Counted from the stretch's first letter, positions 8,405 to 17,573 are shown. The stretch: DNA of 64,000 bases from Salipiger sp. CCB-MM3 (GCF_001687105.1 NZ_CP014595.1:2741001-2805000), one strand, 5' to 3'. The notes: generated from the letters alone by a model not told the origin. Translations and numbers: made by a program.

Positions 8405-9454
8405 ATGCAAGAAGATGCTGTGATCTCGCCGCCGACGGAGCGATCGAAACGCGGCTTTCCGCTGGGCTGGTGGCTTCGCGTTGCCGGATCGCTCGCGCTG
8501 CTTGGGGCGACGCTGGCCATTCTGCCGCTGGAGCAACTGGGCGATGCGTTTGCCCGCCTCGATGTCACCACGCTCTGCACCGTGCTTGCGGCATTCCTTG
8601 CTTTGCATGGCGCCGCCTCGCTGAAATGGTGGATGCTGTGCGAGCGGCGGGTTCCAATGCTTGTGGCGGTGCGCGCGCATCTCGCGGGGCTTGCGGGCAA
8701 TCTTTGCCTGCCGGGGGTGATTGGCGGAGATCTGGTGCGCGCCGGGATCGTCGCGCGCGCGCATGGGGATACGGCGCATCTTGTGTCCGCCTCGGTGCTC
8801 GACCGGCTCATCGACATGCTGGCCCTGCTTTTTGTCGCGGCAGCGGGACTGCTCGGCATTGTGGCCTTTAGGGACAGCTCAGTGGCAGGGTTCGACGCGG
8901 CGAGCTTGTCGGGATTTTTTGCAATTGCGCTCGCCGTGGTCGCGCTGCTTGTCGCGGTGGTGTTGGTATTCCCGCATACCTTGGACCGGGTGTCGGAACT
9001 ACCGATGCCGAAGCGGCTCCGTAGCCCTATCGCCAAGGTGGTCCGGGCCTCGCGCGCGGTCGCCGCATCGCCGCAGCGGATTGGTGCCGCCTTCGCCTTT
9101 GCGATCTTGATCCAAAGCGGGCTGGCAATTCTGGCCTATGCGCTGGCCGGGCGCGCCGGGGTCGAAATCGGTCTGGCCGCATGGGTCTTTGCCTGGACGC
9201 TGGCAAAGATACTGGCGGTGCTGCCGGTCAGCCTTGGTGGGCTTGGCGTGCGCGAGGCGGCGCTGTCGCTGCTGCTTGCGCCCTTCACATCCGATCTGGG
9301 GGCGGTGGTGGCGGCAAGCCTCGTCTGGCAGGTGGTGCTGTTTCTCGGCGGTCTGGTCGGCGGCGGCATTTGGCTTGTTTCGGAAGTGACGGGCGGCCGC
9401 CGCATGCGTGGAGGTGATCTGACCTTGCCTTCGGGAGGCTCTGGAAATGAATGA
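8405..9454 (+). CDS. YbhN / LPG-synthase-TM family membrane protein (flippase-like)
   Basis: The protein has 349 residues and about eight hydrophobic helices, with GNLCLPGVIGGDLVRAGIVARAHGD near residue 98 and SLGGLGVREAALSLLL near residue 276. These are the two conserved stretches of the lysylphosphatidylglycerol-synthase transmembrane (UPF0104) family. Members are proposed to move or modify lipid-linked substrates. ATG follows the previous stop with no gap (TAAATG), and its own stop overlaps the next gene by eight bases, so it belongs to a four-gene operon. Flipping of the polyprenyl-phosphate sugar made by its upstream neighbour is an inference from the context. Confidence 0.8.
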   Translation: MQEDAVISPPTERSKRGFPLGWWLRVAGSLALLGATLAILPLEQLGDAFARLDVTTLCTVLAAFLALHGAASLKWWMLCERRVPMLVAVRAHLAGLAGNLCLPGVIGGDLVRAGIVARAHGDTAHLVSASVLDRLIDMLALLFVAAAGLLGIVAFRDSSVAGFDAASLSGFFAIALAVVALLVAVVLVFPHTLDRVSELPMPKRLRSPIAKVVRASRAVAASPQRIGAAFAFAILIQSGLAILAYALAGRAGVEIGLAAWVFAWTLAKILAVLPVSLGGLGVREAALSLLLAPFTSDLGAVVAASLVWQVVLFLGGLVGGGIWLVSEVTGGRRMRGGDLTLPSGGSGNE

Positions 9455-10919
9455 TCTGTCAAAAGCCGATTTGGATGCAGCCGTGCAGGACGCGATGAAG
9501 GCGCGCTGCAGGGTGGCTGTGCTGGGTGCGGGTCCGGCCGGGCTGGCCGCCGCCTATCGCTTTGCCAAGCGCGAGGATGCCTCTGTCGAGGTTTTTGAGC
9601 GTGCGCCGGCGCCGGGCGGGAATTCCGGCAGTTTCCTGATGGAGGGGATCTGGTGCGACTACGGCAGCCACCGGTTTCACCCGGTCGCAGGCCCCGAGAT
9701 CCTCAAGGATTTACACGATCTGCTGGGCGACGATCTGCTGCTTCGCCCGCGCCATGGCCGCATTCGGCTGGGTGGGCGCTGGATCAAGTTTCCGCTGAAA
9801 CCGGGCAATGCGCTGGTCAAGCTGCCCGCGTGGTTCGGCTTCTCGCTTTTGCGGGATATGGTGTCGAAGCGCTTCAAGACGTCGGCGCGCGCTGAGACCA
9901 CTTTCGCTGGGGTGATGAAGGCCGGATTGGGCCAGACGATCTGCGAACATTTCTACTTTCCCTATGTGACGAAGCTTTGGGGAATTCCGCCCGAAGATCT
10001 GGATGCGGAACTGGCACATCGCCGGGTCTCGGGGAATTCGGTGGGCCGCATTCTGCGCAAGATGCTGAGCCAGTTGCCCGGCGTGCGCTCGCCTACGGCA
10101 GGGCGCTTTTTCTATCCCCGGCGCGGCTTTGGGCAGATCATGCACGCCATGGCCGATGCCTGCGAGGCGGAGGGCGTGCGCTTCAGCTATGGTGCCTGCA
10201 TCTCCCGGATCACCCGCGAGGGGCAGAAGATCACCGGCTTTGACGCGACCATCGACGGGCAGGACCGCCGCGTGAGCGCCGATCAAATCCTCTCTTCGAT
10301 TCCGCTGACCACGCTTGTGTCGCTGATTGATCCGCCAGCCGAGGACGCGGTGCGCGACGCCGCCTCGCGCATCCGGAACCGCGGCATGATCCTGATCTAC
10401 CTCGTTCTGGAGACCGACCAATTCACCGAATATGATGCCCATTACTTCCCCGAGCTTTCGATCCCTGTGTCGCGCCTGTCGGAGCCAAAGAACTACTCTG
10501 CCGCGAATGAGCCCAAAGGCCGGACGATCCTCTGCGCTGAGCTGCCTTCGGACCCCGGTAGTGAGCATTGGGGGATGGACGATGCCCGGCTTGGCGCAGA
10601 GCTGGTGACTTGGCTGGGCAAGGTGGGTCTGCCGGTGAAGGTTCCGGTCCTCAAAACCATCACGCGCCGTCTGCCGAACGCCTATCCGGTTTATGCGCGG
10701 GGCTATGCCGATGATTTCCGCACCGTCGACACTTGGCTGTCGAGCCTCGACGGACTGGTGACTTTCGGTCGGCAAGGGCTCTTTGCGCATGACAATACCC
10801 ACCACGCCTTTGCGACGGCCTATGCGGTTGAGGCCTGCGTTCGGCCAGACGGTAGCTTTGACAAAGAGGCATGGGCCGGACACCGAAAGGACTTTGAGAG
10901 TCATGTGGTCGAAGACTGA
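9447..10919 (+). CDS. Second FAD-dependent oxidoreductase of the mutase/HemG-like type
   Basis: The protein has 490 residues. VAVLGAGPAGLAAAYRFAK (23-41) is the FAD dinucleotide motif. DYGSHRFHP and HFYFPYVTKLWGIPPEDLD match the equivalent stretches of the gene at 5044-6633 (GGHRFF and KTYTEKVWGVP), so the two are distant paralogues. The C-terminal FGRQGLFAHDNTHHAFATAY corresponds to the FAD-end motif. It lies between a flippase-like gene (eight-base overlap) and a polysaccharide deacetylase gene (17-base overlap). A sugar isomerase or oxidase role in glycan assembly is likely. A classical UDP-galactopyranose mutase is about 370-400 residues, so this longer protein may act differently. Confidence 0.8.
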   Translation: MNDLSKADLDAAVQDAMKARCRVAVLGAGPAGLAAAYRFAKREDASVEVFERAPAPGGNSGSFLMEGIWCDYGSHRFHPVAGPEILKDLHDLLGDDLLLRPRHGRIRLGGRWIKFPLKPGNALVKLPAWFGFSLLRDMVSKRFKTSARAETTFAGVMKAGLGQTICEHFYFPYVTKLWGIPPEDLDAELAHRRVSGNSVGRILRKMLSQLPGVRSPTAGRFFYPRRGFGQIMHAMADACEAEGVRFSYGACISRITREGQKITGFDATIDGQDRRVSADQILSSIPLTTLVSLIDPPAEDAVRDAASRIRNRGMILIYLVLETDQFTEYDAHYFPELSIPVSRLSEPKNYSAANEPKGRTILCAELPSDPGSEHWGMDDARLGAELVTWLGKVGLPVKVPVLKTITRRLPNAYPVYARGYADDFRTVDTWLSSLDGLVTFGRQGLFAHDNTHHAFATAYAVEACVRPDGSFDKEAWAGHRKDFESHVVED

Positions 10920-11748
10920 TTACACGCAAGCTGCCGCGCGGGGGGCCGACGTGGACATCCTCATGTATCACTCGATCTCCGGCGGTGGCGGCGCGACCAA
11001 CATCGCGGTCGAGGTCTTTACCGCGCAGATGGAGGTTTTGGCGGCGAGCGATGTTCCGGTGATTTCGCTGGACGATCTGGTGGCCGCGCGCAGCGGTGGG
11101 CCGCCGGTTCCAAGCCGCTCGGTGATCATCACCTTTGACGACGCCTTCGATGATTTCGCGCGTTCGGCCTTTCCGGTGCTGGAGCGGTTGGGCCTTTCGT
11201 CCACGGTCTTTGTTCCGACGGGCCGGGTGGGCGCGTCGGAGACTTGGGCCGGTGCCTCCGACCCTCCGCGCCGCCTGATGGATTGGAGTACAATCCATGA
11301 TCTCGCGGGGCGCGGGATTTGCTTTGGCGCGCATACGGTCACCCATCCCGATCTCATGGCGCTGTCGCTTGCAGACCAGAGGCGTGAGCTTGTTCAAAGC
11401 AAAGAGACACTTGAGGATCATCTGGGCCGGGCCGTGGATCATTTCGCGCCGCCCTATGGGCGCGCCAGTGCCGAGACCCGCCGCGCGATCGCGGCGCATT
11501 TCAAAAGCTCCTGCGGCACCCGCCTGGACCGGGCAGGGGCCGAAAGCGACCTGATGGACCTGCCGCGCCTTGAGATGTTCTATTACCAATCCCCCGCGCG
11601 CTTTGCCGCTTATCTGAGGGGGCGCGGGCAGGGCTATCTTCGCTGGCGGCAAACGCTGCGCGGCCTGCGCTCGGCGATGGTCAAACCTTGGGCGCAGGGG
11701 CCGGGCTCGCTGACAGCAAGGCCGCAAAGCGGCGCGCCCGAGGCCTGA
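10903..11748 (+). CDS. Polysaccharide deacetylase family protein
   Basis: The protein has 281 residues with the NodB homology domain: ITFDDAFDDF with the catalytic/metal Asp pair at 79-80, the metal-binding His pair HTVTH (144-148), and PPYGRASAETRR as the third motif. It would remove N- or O-acetyl groups from a glycan. No signal peptide is visible, so it may act in the cytoplasm on lipid-linked intermediates, or export is not obvious. ATG 10903 is chosen because the longer frame is a shadow of the preceding gene; GAGAG lies just upstream. It is the last gene of the operon starting at 7496. Confidence 0.85.
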   Translation: MWSKTDYTQAAARGADVDILMYHSISGGGGATNIAVEVFTAQMEVLAASDVPVISLDDLVAARSGGPPVPSRSVIITFDDAFDDFARSAFPVLERLGLSSTVFVPTGRVGASETWAGASDPPRRLMDWSTIHDLAGRGICFGAHTVTHPDLMALSLADQRRELVQSKETLEDHLGRAVDHFAPPYGRASAETRRAIAAHFKSSCGTRLDRAGAESDLMDLPRLEMFYYQSPARFAAYLRGRGQGYLRWRQTLRGLRSAMVKPWAQGPGSLTARPQSGAPEA

Positions 11749-11929
11749 GCTGCCTGATTTCGCTTTCACCTGTCGGGTTTCTGCGCATCAGTCGCACAGC
11801 GGCAAAGGCGGCGGGTTCTGCTGCTCTCCACATTTTCGGGTCAGTCCGCTAGATCGGACAAAGTGTCACCGTCTTGCCGTCGTCGCAGCGCGGTAGGCTG
11901 AGTTTGCAGGAAAGACGAGGCGACTGACG

Positions 11930-12922
11930 GTGGGTCTGGGCAAGGGTGGGGCGATGGTGAAACTGGGTATCGAGATTGCGCTGGCCTTGGCGATCCCCGT
12001 ATCGCTTGCTGCGCCGTTTCTGGGAAACCTCTGGGTCACCGCGCTTCTGTCCAACTTCGTGCCGCAGCTTTTCTTGCTGGCTCTGGTCATCACGCTGATC
12101 GGCTGGGCGAGCGACCTGAGCACGATCCGTTGGCTGGCCCTGAGCTTGGCGCTGATCAATGGCGCTGTGCTGGCATCTGATATTGTGCTGCCGCGGCTTG
12201 CAAAGCCTGTGGCCAACCTGCCGGACGACGCCCCGCGCCTGCGGGTGATGACCCTGAACATGCTGTTTTCCAGTCGCGACGATGCCGCACTGGCCGAAAA
12301 GATCGACGCCGAAAAGCCCGATATTCTGCTGCTGCAGGAAATCACACCAGCGCGGGCGCGGCAAATGTCCGAGATTGCCAGCCGTTTCAGCGATTATGCC
12401 CCGCTGGGCAAAGTCTCGCGGATCGGCGACCGTCATGGCACCGTGCTTTTCGCCAATCATCCGATCCTGCAGCATCGCGAACTGACACTTGGCGGCGTGT
12501 CGGGGCGGGCCAATGCCGCGCAAGTGCAGGTCGGGCCGGAAACGCTATGGGTGGTCAGTTTCCATACGATCAAGCCGACAACCCCGAGCGGTGCCAAGGT
12601 TCAGACCCGCCAGCTCGAAGACCTCGCGCAGTGGGTCAAGGGGATTGAGGGGCCCGTTGTCGTTGGCGGCGATTTCAATGCGACGATCCACATGCCCTCG
12701 CTGCGGCACTTCCTGCGCGAGACTGGCATGACGTCCGACATGTGGGCGGACGTTCCGGCCAGCGCCTTCATCGGAACCTTTCCGACGCTGCTGCCGGTGT
12801 TTGGTGTCAAGATCGACCACCTGATGCTGCGGGAGGCGCAATTCGACCGTGTTGAGACGGTCGCCGTGCCGGACCGCGATCATCTTGGGCTGATGGCGGA
12901 CATGTGGCTGGAGCCCAAGTAG
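11930..12922 (+). CDS. Membrane-anchored endonuclease/exonuclease/phosphatase (EEP) family protein
   Basis: The protein has 330 residues. Three hydrophobic helices fill the first 95 residues and are followed by a complete EEP catalytic domain: TLNML (substrate Asn), LLQEI (metal Glu), VSFHTI, GGDFNAT (Asp/Asn), KIDHLML and PDRDHLGL (final Asp-His). All key residues are present. EEP enzymes hydrolyse phosphodiesters or phosphomonoesters in nucleic acids, lipids or nucleotides. With the domain probably periplasmic, it could scavenge DNA or cut a phosphodiester in the surface glycan. GTG 11930 has GAGG upstream; ATG 11954 is an alternative. A 181-base gap separates it from the deacetylase, so it may have its own promoter. 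Confidence 0.85.
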   Translation: MGLGKGGAMVKLGIEIALALAIPVSLAAPFLGNLWVTALLSNFVPQLFLLALVITLIGWASDLSTIRWLALSLALINGAVLASDIVLPRLAKPVANLPDDAPRLRVMTLNMLFSSRDDAALAEKIDAEKPDILLLQEITPARARQMSEIASRFSDYAPLGKVSRIGDRHGTVLFANHPILQHRELTLGGVSGRANAAQVQVGPETLWVVSFHTIKPTTPSGAKVQTRQLEDLAQWVKGIEGPVVVGGDFNATIHMPSLRHFLRETGMTSDMWADVPASAFIGTFPTLLPVFGVKIDHLMLREAQFDRVETVAVPDRDHLGLMADMWLEPK

Positions 12923-12957
12923 GGCTGTCCGCCAATCGCGCTTGCCCGCCGTCAGCG

Positions 12958-14331
12958 TCAGATTTTGACGAAGGTCCGGTCCCCGTCGATCGCGATGCCC
13001 GCCCGATCAAACACGTTGCGCGTGTCAAAGATCATCGGCGCGTGGCGTGCGACGGCGGCGTAATCGACCTCGGTGTGATCGGTGGTCACCACGACCGCAT
13101 CATAGGCCGCCAAAGTCTCGGCACTCAGGTGGACCGAGATGCGGCCTGCAAGGGTCGGATGGTCGCGCGTCTGCGGCAGCACGGGGAAGTACGGGTCGTG
13201 AAAATCGCAGACCGCGCCCATCGCCTCGAGGTGCTGCATCATGTAAAGCGCCGGGCTCTCGCGGGTGTCTTCGACGTCTTTCTTGTAGGCAACCCCCAAG
13301 AGCAGCACGCGCGCGCCTTGGATGGCGGTCTCGGCCTTCGTGTTCAGGTCAGAGGCGATGCGGACAGCAAGGTCAGAAGGCGCCGCGGCGGCCCGCACCC
13401 GAGCAAGATCGACGATGGGCAGTTCGGAACCAACATCGAGCGCTCGCCATGACAGATAGGCTGGCGACACCGGGATGCAGTCCCCGCCAATTCCGGGGCC
13501 GGGATAGAACGGCATAAACCCGAAGGGCTTGGTCGCTGCGGCATCAATCACCGTCCAGACGTCGATCCCCATGGCATCGAGGGCCACCTTCAACTCGTTC
13601 ACCAGCGCGATGTTGACGGTCCGAAAGCTGTTTTCCACCAGCTTGACCGCCTCTGCGATGGCGCAGGACTCCACCGGAACGGTTTGCGTGACCACCTGCG
13701 AATAGAAGGTCTCGAGCAGGTCGCGCGAGACGGAATCGTCGGCGCCGACGATCTTGGGGATGGTGCGGGTCGAATGGGTCTGATTGCCCGGATCCTCGCG
13801 CTCGGGCGAGAAGCCAAGGAAGAAATCCTCGCCCGCCCGCAGTCCGCTACGTTCGAGGATCGGACGAAGCAGCGTCGATGTCGCCCCGGGCCAGACCGTG
13901 CTTTCCACGACGATCAATTGGCCGGGCCGCAGATGGGCGCTCATGCTTTCGGCGGCGCGGATGATCTGCGTCAGATCGGGCTCGCGTTTGTCCGAAAGCG
14001 GGGTCGGCACGCACAGCAAGATGACATCCGCGGCGGTGACAGAGGCGTAATCGTCGGTCGCGGAGAAGCTGCCGCTGGCCACAGCCTCGGCCACGCGGCC
14101 TTCCTCGAAATACGAGATCACCTGCGCGCCACCGTTGATGGCGGCCACCCGCGCTCGGTTCAGGTCCAGCCCGGAGACGGCGAAGCCGCTTTCATGGACG
14201 GTCAGGGCCAAGGGAAGGCCGACGTAGCCAAGGCCTATGACCTTGACCCGTGCGGTCCGCTCCTCGATTTTGGATTTCAGAAGGTCTGCAGGCGAACCGC
14301 AGCCCTCGAGTGCAATCTCAATGACGCTCAT
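12958..14331 (-). CDS. WbpA-type nucleotide-sugar (UDP-N-acetylglucosamine/hexosamine) 6-dehydrogenase
   Basis: The protein has 457 residues. VKVIGLGYVGLPLALTV near residue 30 is the NAD-binding motif. FSPEREDPGN is characteristic of the UDP-GlcNAc/ManNAc dehydrogenase branch. GPGIGGDCIPVSP carries the catalytic Cys, and LLGVAYKKDVEDTRESPA marks the C-terminal UDP-binding domain. It oxidises the C6 hydroxyl of a UDP-sugar to the uronate with 2 NAD+. ATG 14331 is preferred, with GAAGAA upstream; a TTG-started longer form is unlikely. Its stop is 36 bases from the convergent EEP gene. It supplies an acidic sugar for the glycan. Confidence 0.9.
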   Translation of the reverse strand: MSVIEIALEGCGSPADLLKSKIEERTARVKVIGLGYVGLPLALTVHESGFAVSGLDLNRARVAAINGGAQVISYFEEGRVAEAVASGSFSATDDYASVTAADVILLCVPTPLSDKREPDLTQIIRAAESMSAHLRPGQLIVVESTVWPGATSTLLRPILERSGLRAGEDFFLGFSPEREDPGNQTHSTRTIPKIVGADDSVSRDLLETFYSQVVTQTVPVESCAIAEAVKLVENSFRTVNIALVNELKVALDAMGIDVWTVIDAAATKPFGFMPFYPGPGIGGDCIPVSPAYLSWRALDVGSELPIVDLARVRAAAAPSDLAVRIASDLNTKAETAIQGARVLLLGVAYKKDVEDTRESPALYMMQHLEAMGAVCDFHDPYFPVLPQTRDHPTLAGRISVHLSAETLAAYDAVVVTTDHTEVDYAAVARHAPMIFDTRNVFDRAGIAIDGDRTFVKI

Positions 14332-14423
14332 TGGCAATTCTTCATCGCAATAAATGAGAAAATTCTGGCTCAAATCGAAGTCAAAATACGTCAATAAATA
14401 CTCAGACAGTATCGGGTCTCATC

Positions 14424-15503
14424 TTACGCGCGGCAAGCATTGATTCCGGCGCTGAAACTGTAGCGGGGGGCGTAGCCAAGCCGTGCTTGGGCCTTTTCGA
14501 TGCTGACCGAAGGGTCCGATGCATAAAGTTCAAGCGCCGCGTGATCCGGTCGCACCGGTCCGGACGGGCCGCGCAATTGTTGTGCCCGCGCGACGAGGCT
14601 TTCGAACCTTTCATGCCCCAGCACCTTGCGTCCGGCGGCGCTGATGCGCGCGGCCAGCGGCGGGCGGGTGGTGGTCTGTAAGATCGGCGTTGAACCTGCT
14701 TCGGCTGTCAACTGACCGAGGGGCTCCAGAATGACCTCACCTTGACCTGCAAGACCGCAGATCGCGTGCCAGTAATCGGCCCATGATGGCGTGTCCGGAC
14801 CCGAGATGAGAAACCGCTCGCGCCCCGGATCGGGCAGGATCGCGGCGCGCAGGGCTGCCTGAATCACATCGCCCACAAAGACCGCCGCACACCGCCCGAC
14901 CGGCTCGGGCAGCACCACACCACCTTGGCGCATGGCGGCGATGGGGCGCTCGATCCAGAGGCTGCTTCCCGGGCCGTAAACGATTGCCGGCTGGAGGATA
15001 ATGGCCGGTAGCATGCCGTTCATTAGGGTCTGGTCCATGCTGCGTTTGGCAATGCGATAAGGGTCATGAACTGGGTTGTCGCAACTGCCGGATTCGGTGA
15101 CCGGCCCCTTGGGCCAAGCATCATAGACGACGGCGGATCCCGCATGAATGAAGCGCTCGATCCCGGCTGAAATTGCGGCGTCATGGAGCGCGTCGAATGC
15201 TTTGAGATTGTCCTCGGCACCGGCGCGGACGTCATAGGCGAAATTGAACAGCACCTGCTGCCCGCTCAGCGCGCCGGCAAGCGCGGCGCCTGCCTTCAAA
15301 GGCACGACGCGCGCGCGGGCACCAAGCGCCTCCATCGCGGCGCGGCCGTGTGACCCGCGGTGAAGCGTGGTGACCTTGGCTCCTGAGGCGAGGAGCGCCC
15401 GGACCAAAGCGCCGCCGATAAAGCCGGTGGCGCCGGTGACAACCACGGGCACTCCGACAAGTTCATGAGCAGGAAATGTCTCTGGGGGCAGGAAATTCGG
15501 CAC
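14424..15503 (-). CDS. NAD-dependent epimerase/dehydratase (extended SDR)
   Basis: The protein has 359 residues. VVVTGATGFIGGALVRALL (20-38) is the Rossmann motif, with FNFAYD in place of the usual HLAA. The active site is a Ser in HAGSAVVYDAWP and the YRIAKR (YxxxK) motif. The C-terminus ends with LGYAPRYSFSAGI, typical of sugar epimerases. It would act on a nucleotide sugar, with unknown specificity. GTG 15503 is preceded by GGAAG. It reads leftward with the WbpA-type gene, separated by 92 A+T-rich bases that could hold a separate promoter. Confidence 0.85.
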   Translation of the reverse strand: MPNFLPPETFPAHELVGVPVVVTGATGFIGGALVRALLASGAKVTTLHRGSHGRAAMEALGARARVVPLKAGAALAGALSGQQVLFNFAYDVRAGAEDNLKAFDALHDAAISAGIERFIHAGSAVVYDAWPKGPVTESGSCDNPVHDPYRIAKRSMDQTLMNGMLPAIILQPAIVYGPGSSLWIERPIAAMRQGGVVLPEPVGRCAAVFVGDVIQAALRAAILPDPGRERFLISGPDTPSWADYWHAICGLAGQGEVILEPLGQLTAEAGSTPILQTTTRPPLAARISAAGRKVLGHERFESLVARAQQLRGPSGPVRPDHAALELYASDPSVSIEKAQARLGYAPRYSFSAGINACRA

Positions 15504-15774
15504 GTGGTTCGATCTTCCTTTTCTGAAATTAGTTAATTTACTAGGATCGGGTTATTGGTTCCTTTTTGAGCAAATTTTAGAACGATCAAGCCACAGCTTG
15601 CGGGTTTTTTCAATTTCAACCCTCGGCACGCCGCCCGATTTCGAATCAGTCGCCCGGAGAATATGCGGCGCTGCAGCGAGCAGGGGGCTGCATCATTTGC
15701 CGTATCATTTCGCGGTACGTGCAGGCTCGGACTGATCGGATTTTCAGATGTGAATTTCCAGCGGCGGGGACGTC
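15504..15774. promoter_or_regulatory. Divergent intergenic region between SDR and methyltransferase genes
   Basis: These 271 bases separate the leftward SDR/dehydrogenase pair from the rightward methyltransferase-glycosyltransferase-flippase run. No gene is present. Bases 15,525-15,620 are A+T-rich, with runs such as AATTAGTTAATTTACTA, which suits two back-to-back promoters, but no clear -35/-10 pair can be assigned. Confidence 0.4.
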
Positions 15775-16425
15775 ATGAAGCTTATCGATCAATTCATTGG
15801 ACGACAAATTCGCAAACCCAGCGGGCTGCCGGGAAGGCTGCTGGGCCATCTGATGGCGAACGAGCATATGGCGCTTGTTGATTGGATGCTGGAACCGCTC
15901 GAAATTTCGGAGTCGGATCGTGTCCTCGACGTCGGCTGCGGCGGCGGCATGACACTTCGGAAACTCCAAAACTTGGTGCCAGAGGGGTTTGTTGCGGGGC
16001 TCGACTATGCGCCCGCGATGGTGGCGCAGGCCCGGGGCCGAAATAAATCAGCCATCGCTGCGGGAAAGATGGATGTGGTGCAGGGCGATGTCGCCGCGCT
16101 GCCCTTCGACAGCGCCTCTTTCGACATCGTTGTGGGGGTCGAGACGCTCTACTTCTGGCCCGACCCGTTGGCGGGGCTGATGGAGATACGCCGCGTCCTG
16201 AAACCCGGCGGGCGTGTCGCGCAGGTGATGGACATCAGCAAACCCTCGGCGGAGGCCGCAGTGCCGGAAAATGTCGCAGAGCGCATGGGCTTTCGCGTCT
16301 ACGCCGGAGAGGAGCTTACCGCGCTGCTGACCGAGGCGGGCTTTGTGGAGACGCGCTTCACCGCCATCCCCGAGCGCGCCAAGGGCTGGCTCTGCGCCTA
16401 TGGCACAGCCCCGGCGTTGTCCTGA
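15775..16425 (+). CDS. Class I SAM-dependent methyltransferase
   Basis: The protein has 216 residues. VLDVGCGGGMTL near residue 50 is motif I, LDYAPAMVAQAR motif II, DVAALPFDSASFDIVVGVETLYFW motif III, and LKPGGRVAQVMD motif IV. The pattern resembles UbiE/Methyltransf_11 enzymes. The start lies after GGCGGGGACGTC. The gene is 26 bases upstream of a GT4 gene on the same strand and opens the second rightward glycan run. Substrate is unknown; methylation of a sugar in the glycan is likely from context. Confidence 0.85.
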   Translation: MKLIDQFIGRQIRKPSGLPGRLLGHLMANEHMALVDWMLEPLEISESDRVLDVGCGGGMTLRKLQNLVPEGFVAGLDYAPAMVAQARGRNKSAIAAGKMDVVQGDVAALPFDSASFDIVVGVETLYFWPDPLAGLMEIRRVLKPGGRVAQVMDISKPSAEAAVPENVAERMGFRVYAGEELTALLTEAGFVETRFTAIPERAKGWLCAYGTAPALS

Positions 16426-16451
16426 CCGCCCCTCAGACTTGGAAACAGTGA

Positions 16452-17573
16452 GTGAAGGCAGTGAAGATCTTACAGGTTGGAACGGAGTTCGGTGTCGGCG
16501 GGATTGCCCGCCATGTGATCGACCTGACCCATTGGCTGCGCGAGCAGGGGCACACCGTCTATATAGCGGGCGGCGCGGACGCATTGCTCGACAGCAGCAA
16601 GGACCCCGATTTCCTGACGGTCCCGCTGGCGACGGTTTCGGCCTCGGGGGGCGGGATGCTGTCGCGGGTGATGAACATGCTCCGCTGCGCCCGCGAGTTG
16701 CGCCGCTGCATCCAGAGCCATCCGGTTGATCTGATCCACTGCCACGAAAGCGCCCCCGCGCTCGTCACCCGATTGGCGACGCTGGGCATGGGGATCCCGG
16801 TGGCCGTCACCTATCACGGATCCGAGCCCGAGCGCGTGAAGGCCTTTGGCCGGATCGCCAACCAGAGCGCGAATATCGTCATCACCCCCAGTCGCCGCTG
16901 TGCGGATGAGCTGCACGACATCGCGGGCGTGCCAAGATCGAAGCTGCGGGTGGTCGGGCTTGGGGTGAAGTCCGCGCCGCCCTCTGACCCAAAGGCGGTG
17001 GAGCGCCTGCGCGCCGAGCTTTTGGGCCCGGACGGAAATGTCCTCGTGATCCTGCTCGCGCGGGCCTCGTATCAGAAGGGCCTCGATATTCTCATCGACG
17101 TGGCGAAGGCCGTAGCTCAGACCCGCAGCGATTTTCGCTTTGTGGTGGCAGGCATCGGGCCGCTTTTCGATGAGATGCGCGCCCGCGCCCGTGCCGAAGG
17201 GGTCGATCCCTATGTGACCTTTATCGGCGAGACCCACGAGCCCTATCTGTATCTTCGGGCGGCGGACATTGATCTGCTGACCTCGCGCTGGGAGGCCCTG
17301 CCGATCTCGATTGTCGAGGCGTTCCGCGTCGGGCTGCCGGTCATTGCATCAGACGCGGGCGGCGTGCGCGAGCTGCTGGATGACGAGGTGGGCGCGGTTG
17401 TGCGCATCGCCGATGTGCCCGAATTCACCCGCCAGTTGCTGCGTATCGGGTCGGACGCCGCGCTGAGATCACGCATGTCCGAGGCCGCACTTGCCCGCAG
17501 CCGGGAAGATCGCTTTGACCCGGCCTTTGTCCACGGAGAATTCGAAAAGCTCTATCGCGAAATGGTGGCCTGA
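16452..17573 (+). CDS. Family 4 glycosyltransferase (GT-B)
   Basis: The protein has 373 residues. An N-terminal glycine-rich loop GTEFGVGGIARHVIDL binds the acceptor side. The C-terminal donor half holds LARASYQKGLDILID, FVVAGIGP, and the nucleotide-sugar motif PISIVEAFRVGLPVIASDAGGVRELL with the E-x7-E spacing of GT4 enzymes. GTG 16452 starts 26 bases after the methyltransferase stop and has only a weak purine-rich site. It would add one sugar residue to a lipid-linked intermediate at the cytoplasmic face. Confidence 0.88.
   Translation: MKAVKILQVGTEFGVGGIARHVIDLTHWLREQGHTVYIAGGADALLDSSKDPDFLTVPLATVSASGGGMLSRVMNMLRCARELRRCIQSHPVDLIHCHESAPALVTRLATLGMGIPVAVTYHGSEPERVKAFGRIANQSANIVITPSRRCADELHDIAGVPRSKLRVVGLGVKSAPPSDPKAVERLRAELLGPDGNVLVILLARASYQKGLDILIDVAKAVAQTRSDFRFVVAGIGPLFDEMRARARAEGVDPYVTFIGETHEPYLYLRAADIDLLTSRWEALPISIVEAFRVGLPVIASDAGGVRELLDDEVGAVVRIADVPEFTRQLLRIGSDAALRSRMSEAALARSREDRFDPAFVHGEFEKLYREMVA

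Noticed and set aside
11844..11859. GTCCG/CGGAC inverted repeat upstream of the EEP gene
   Set aside because: The arms are only five bases and it lies away from a clear promoter or gene end; too weak to call.
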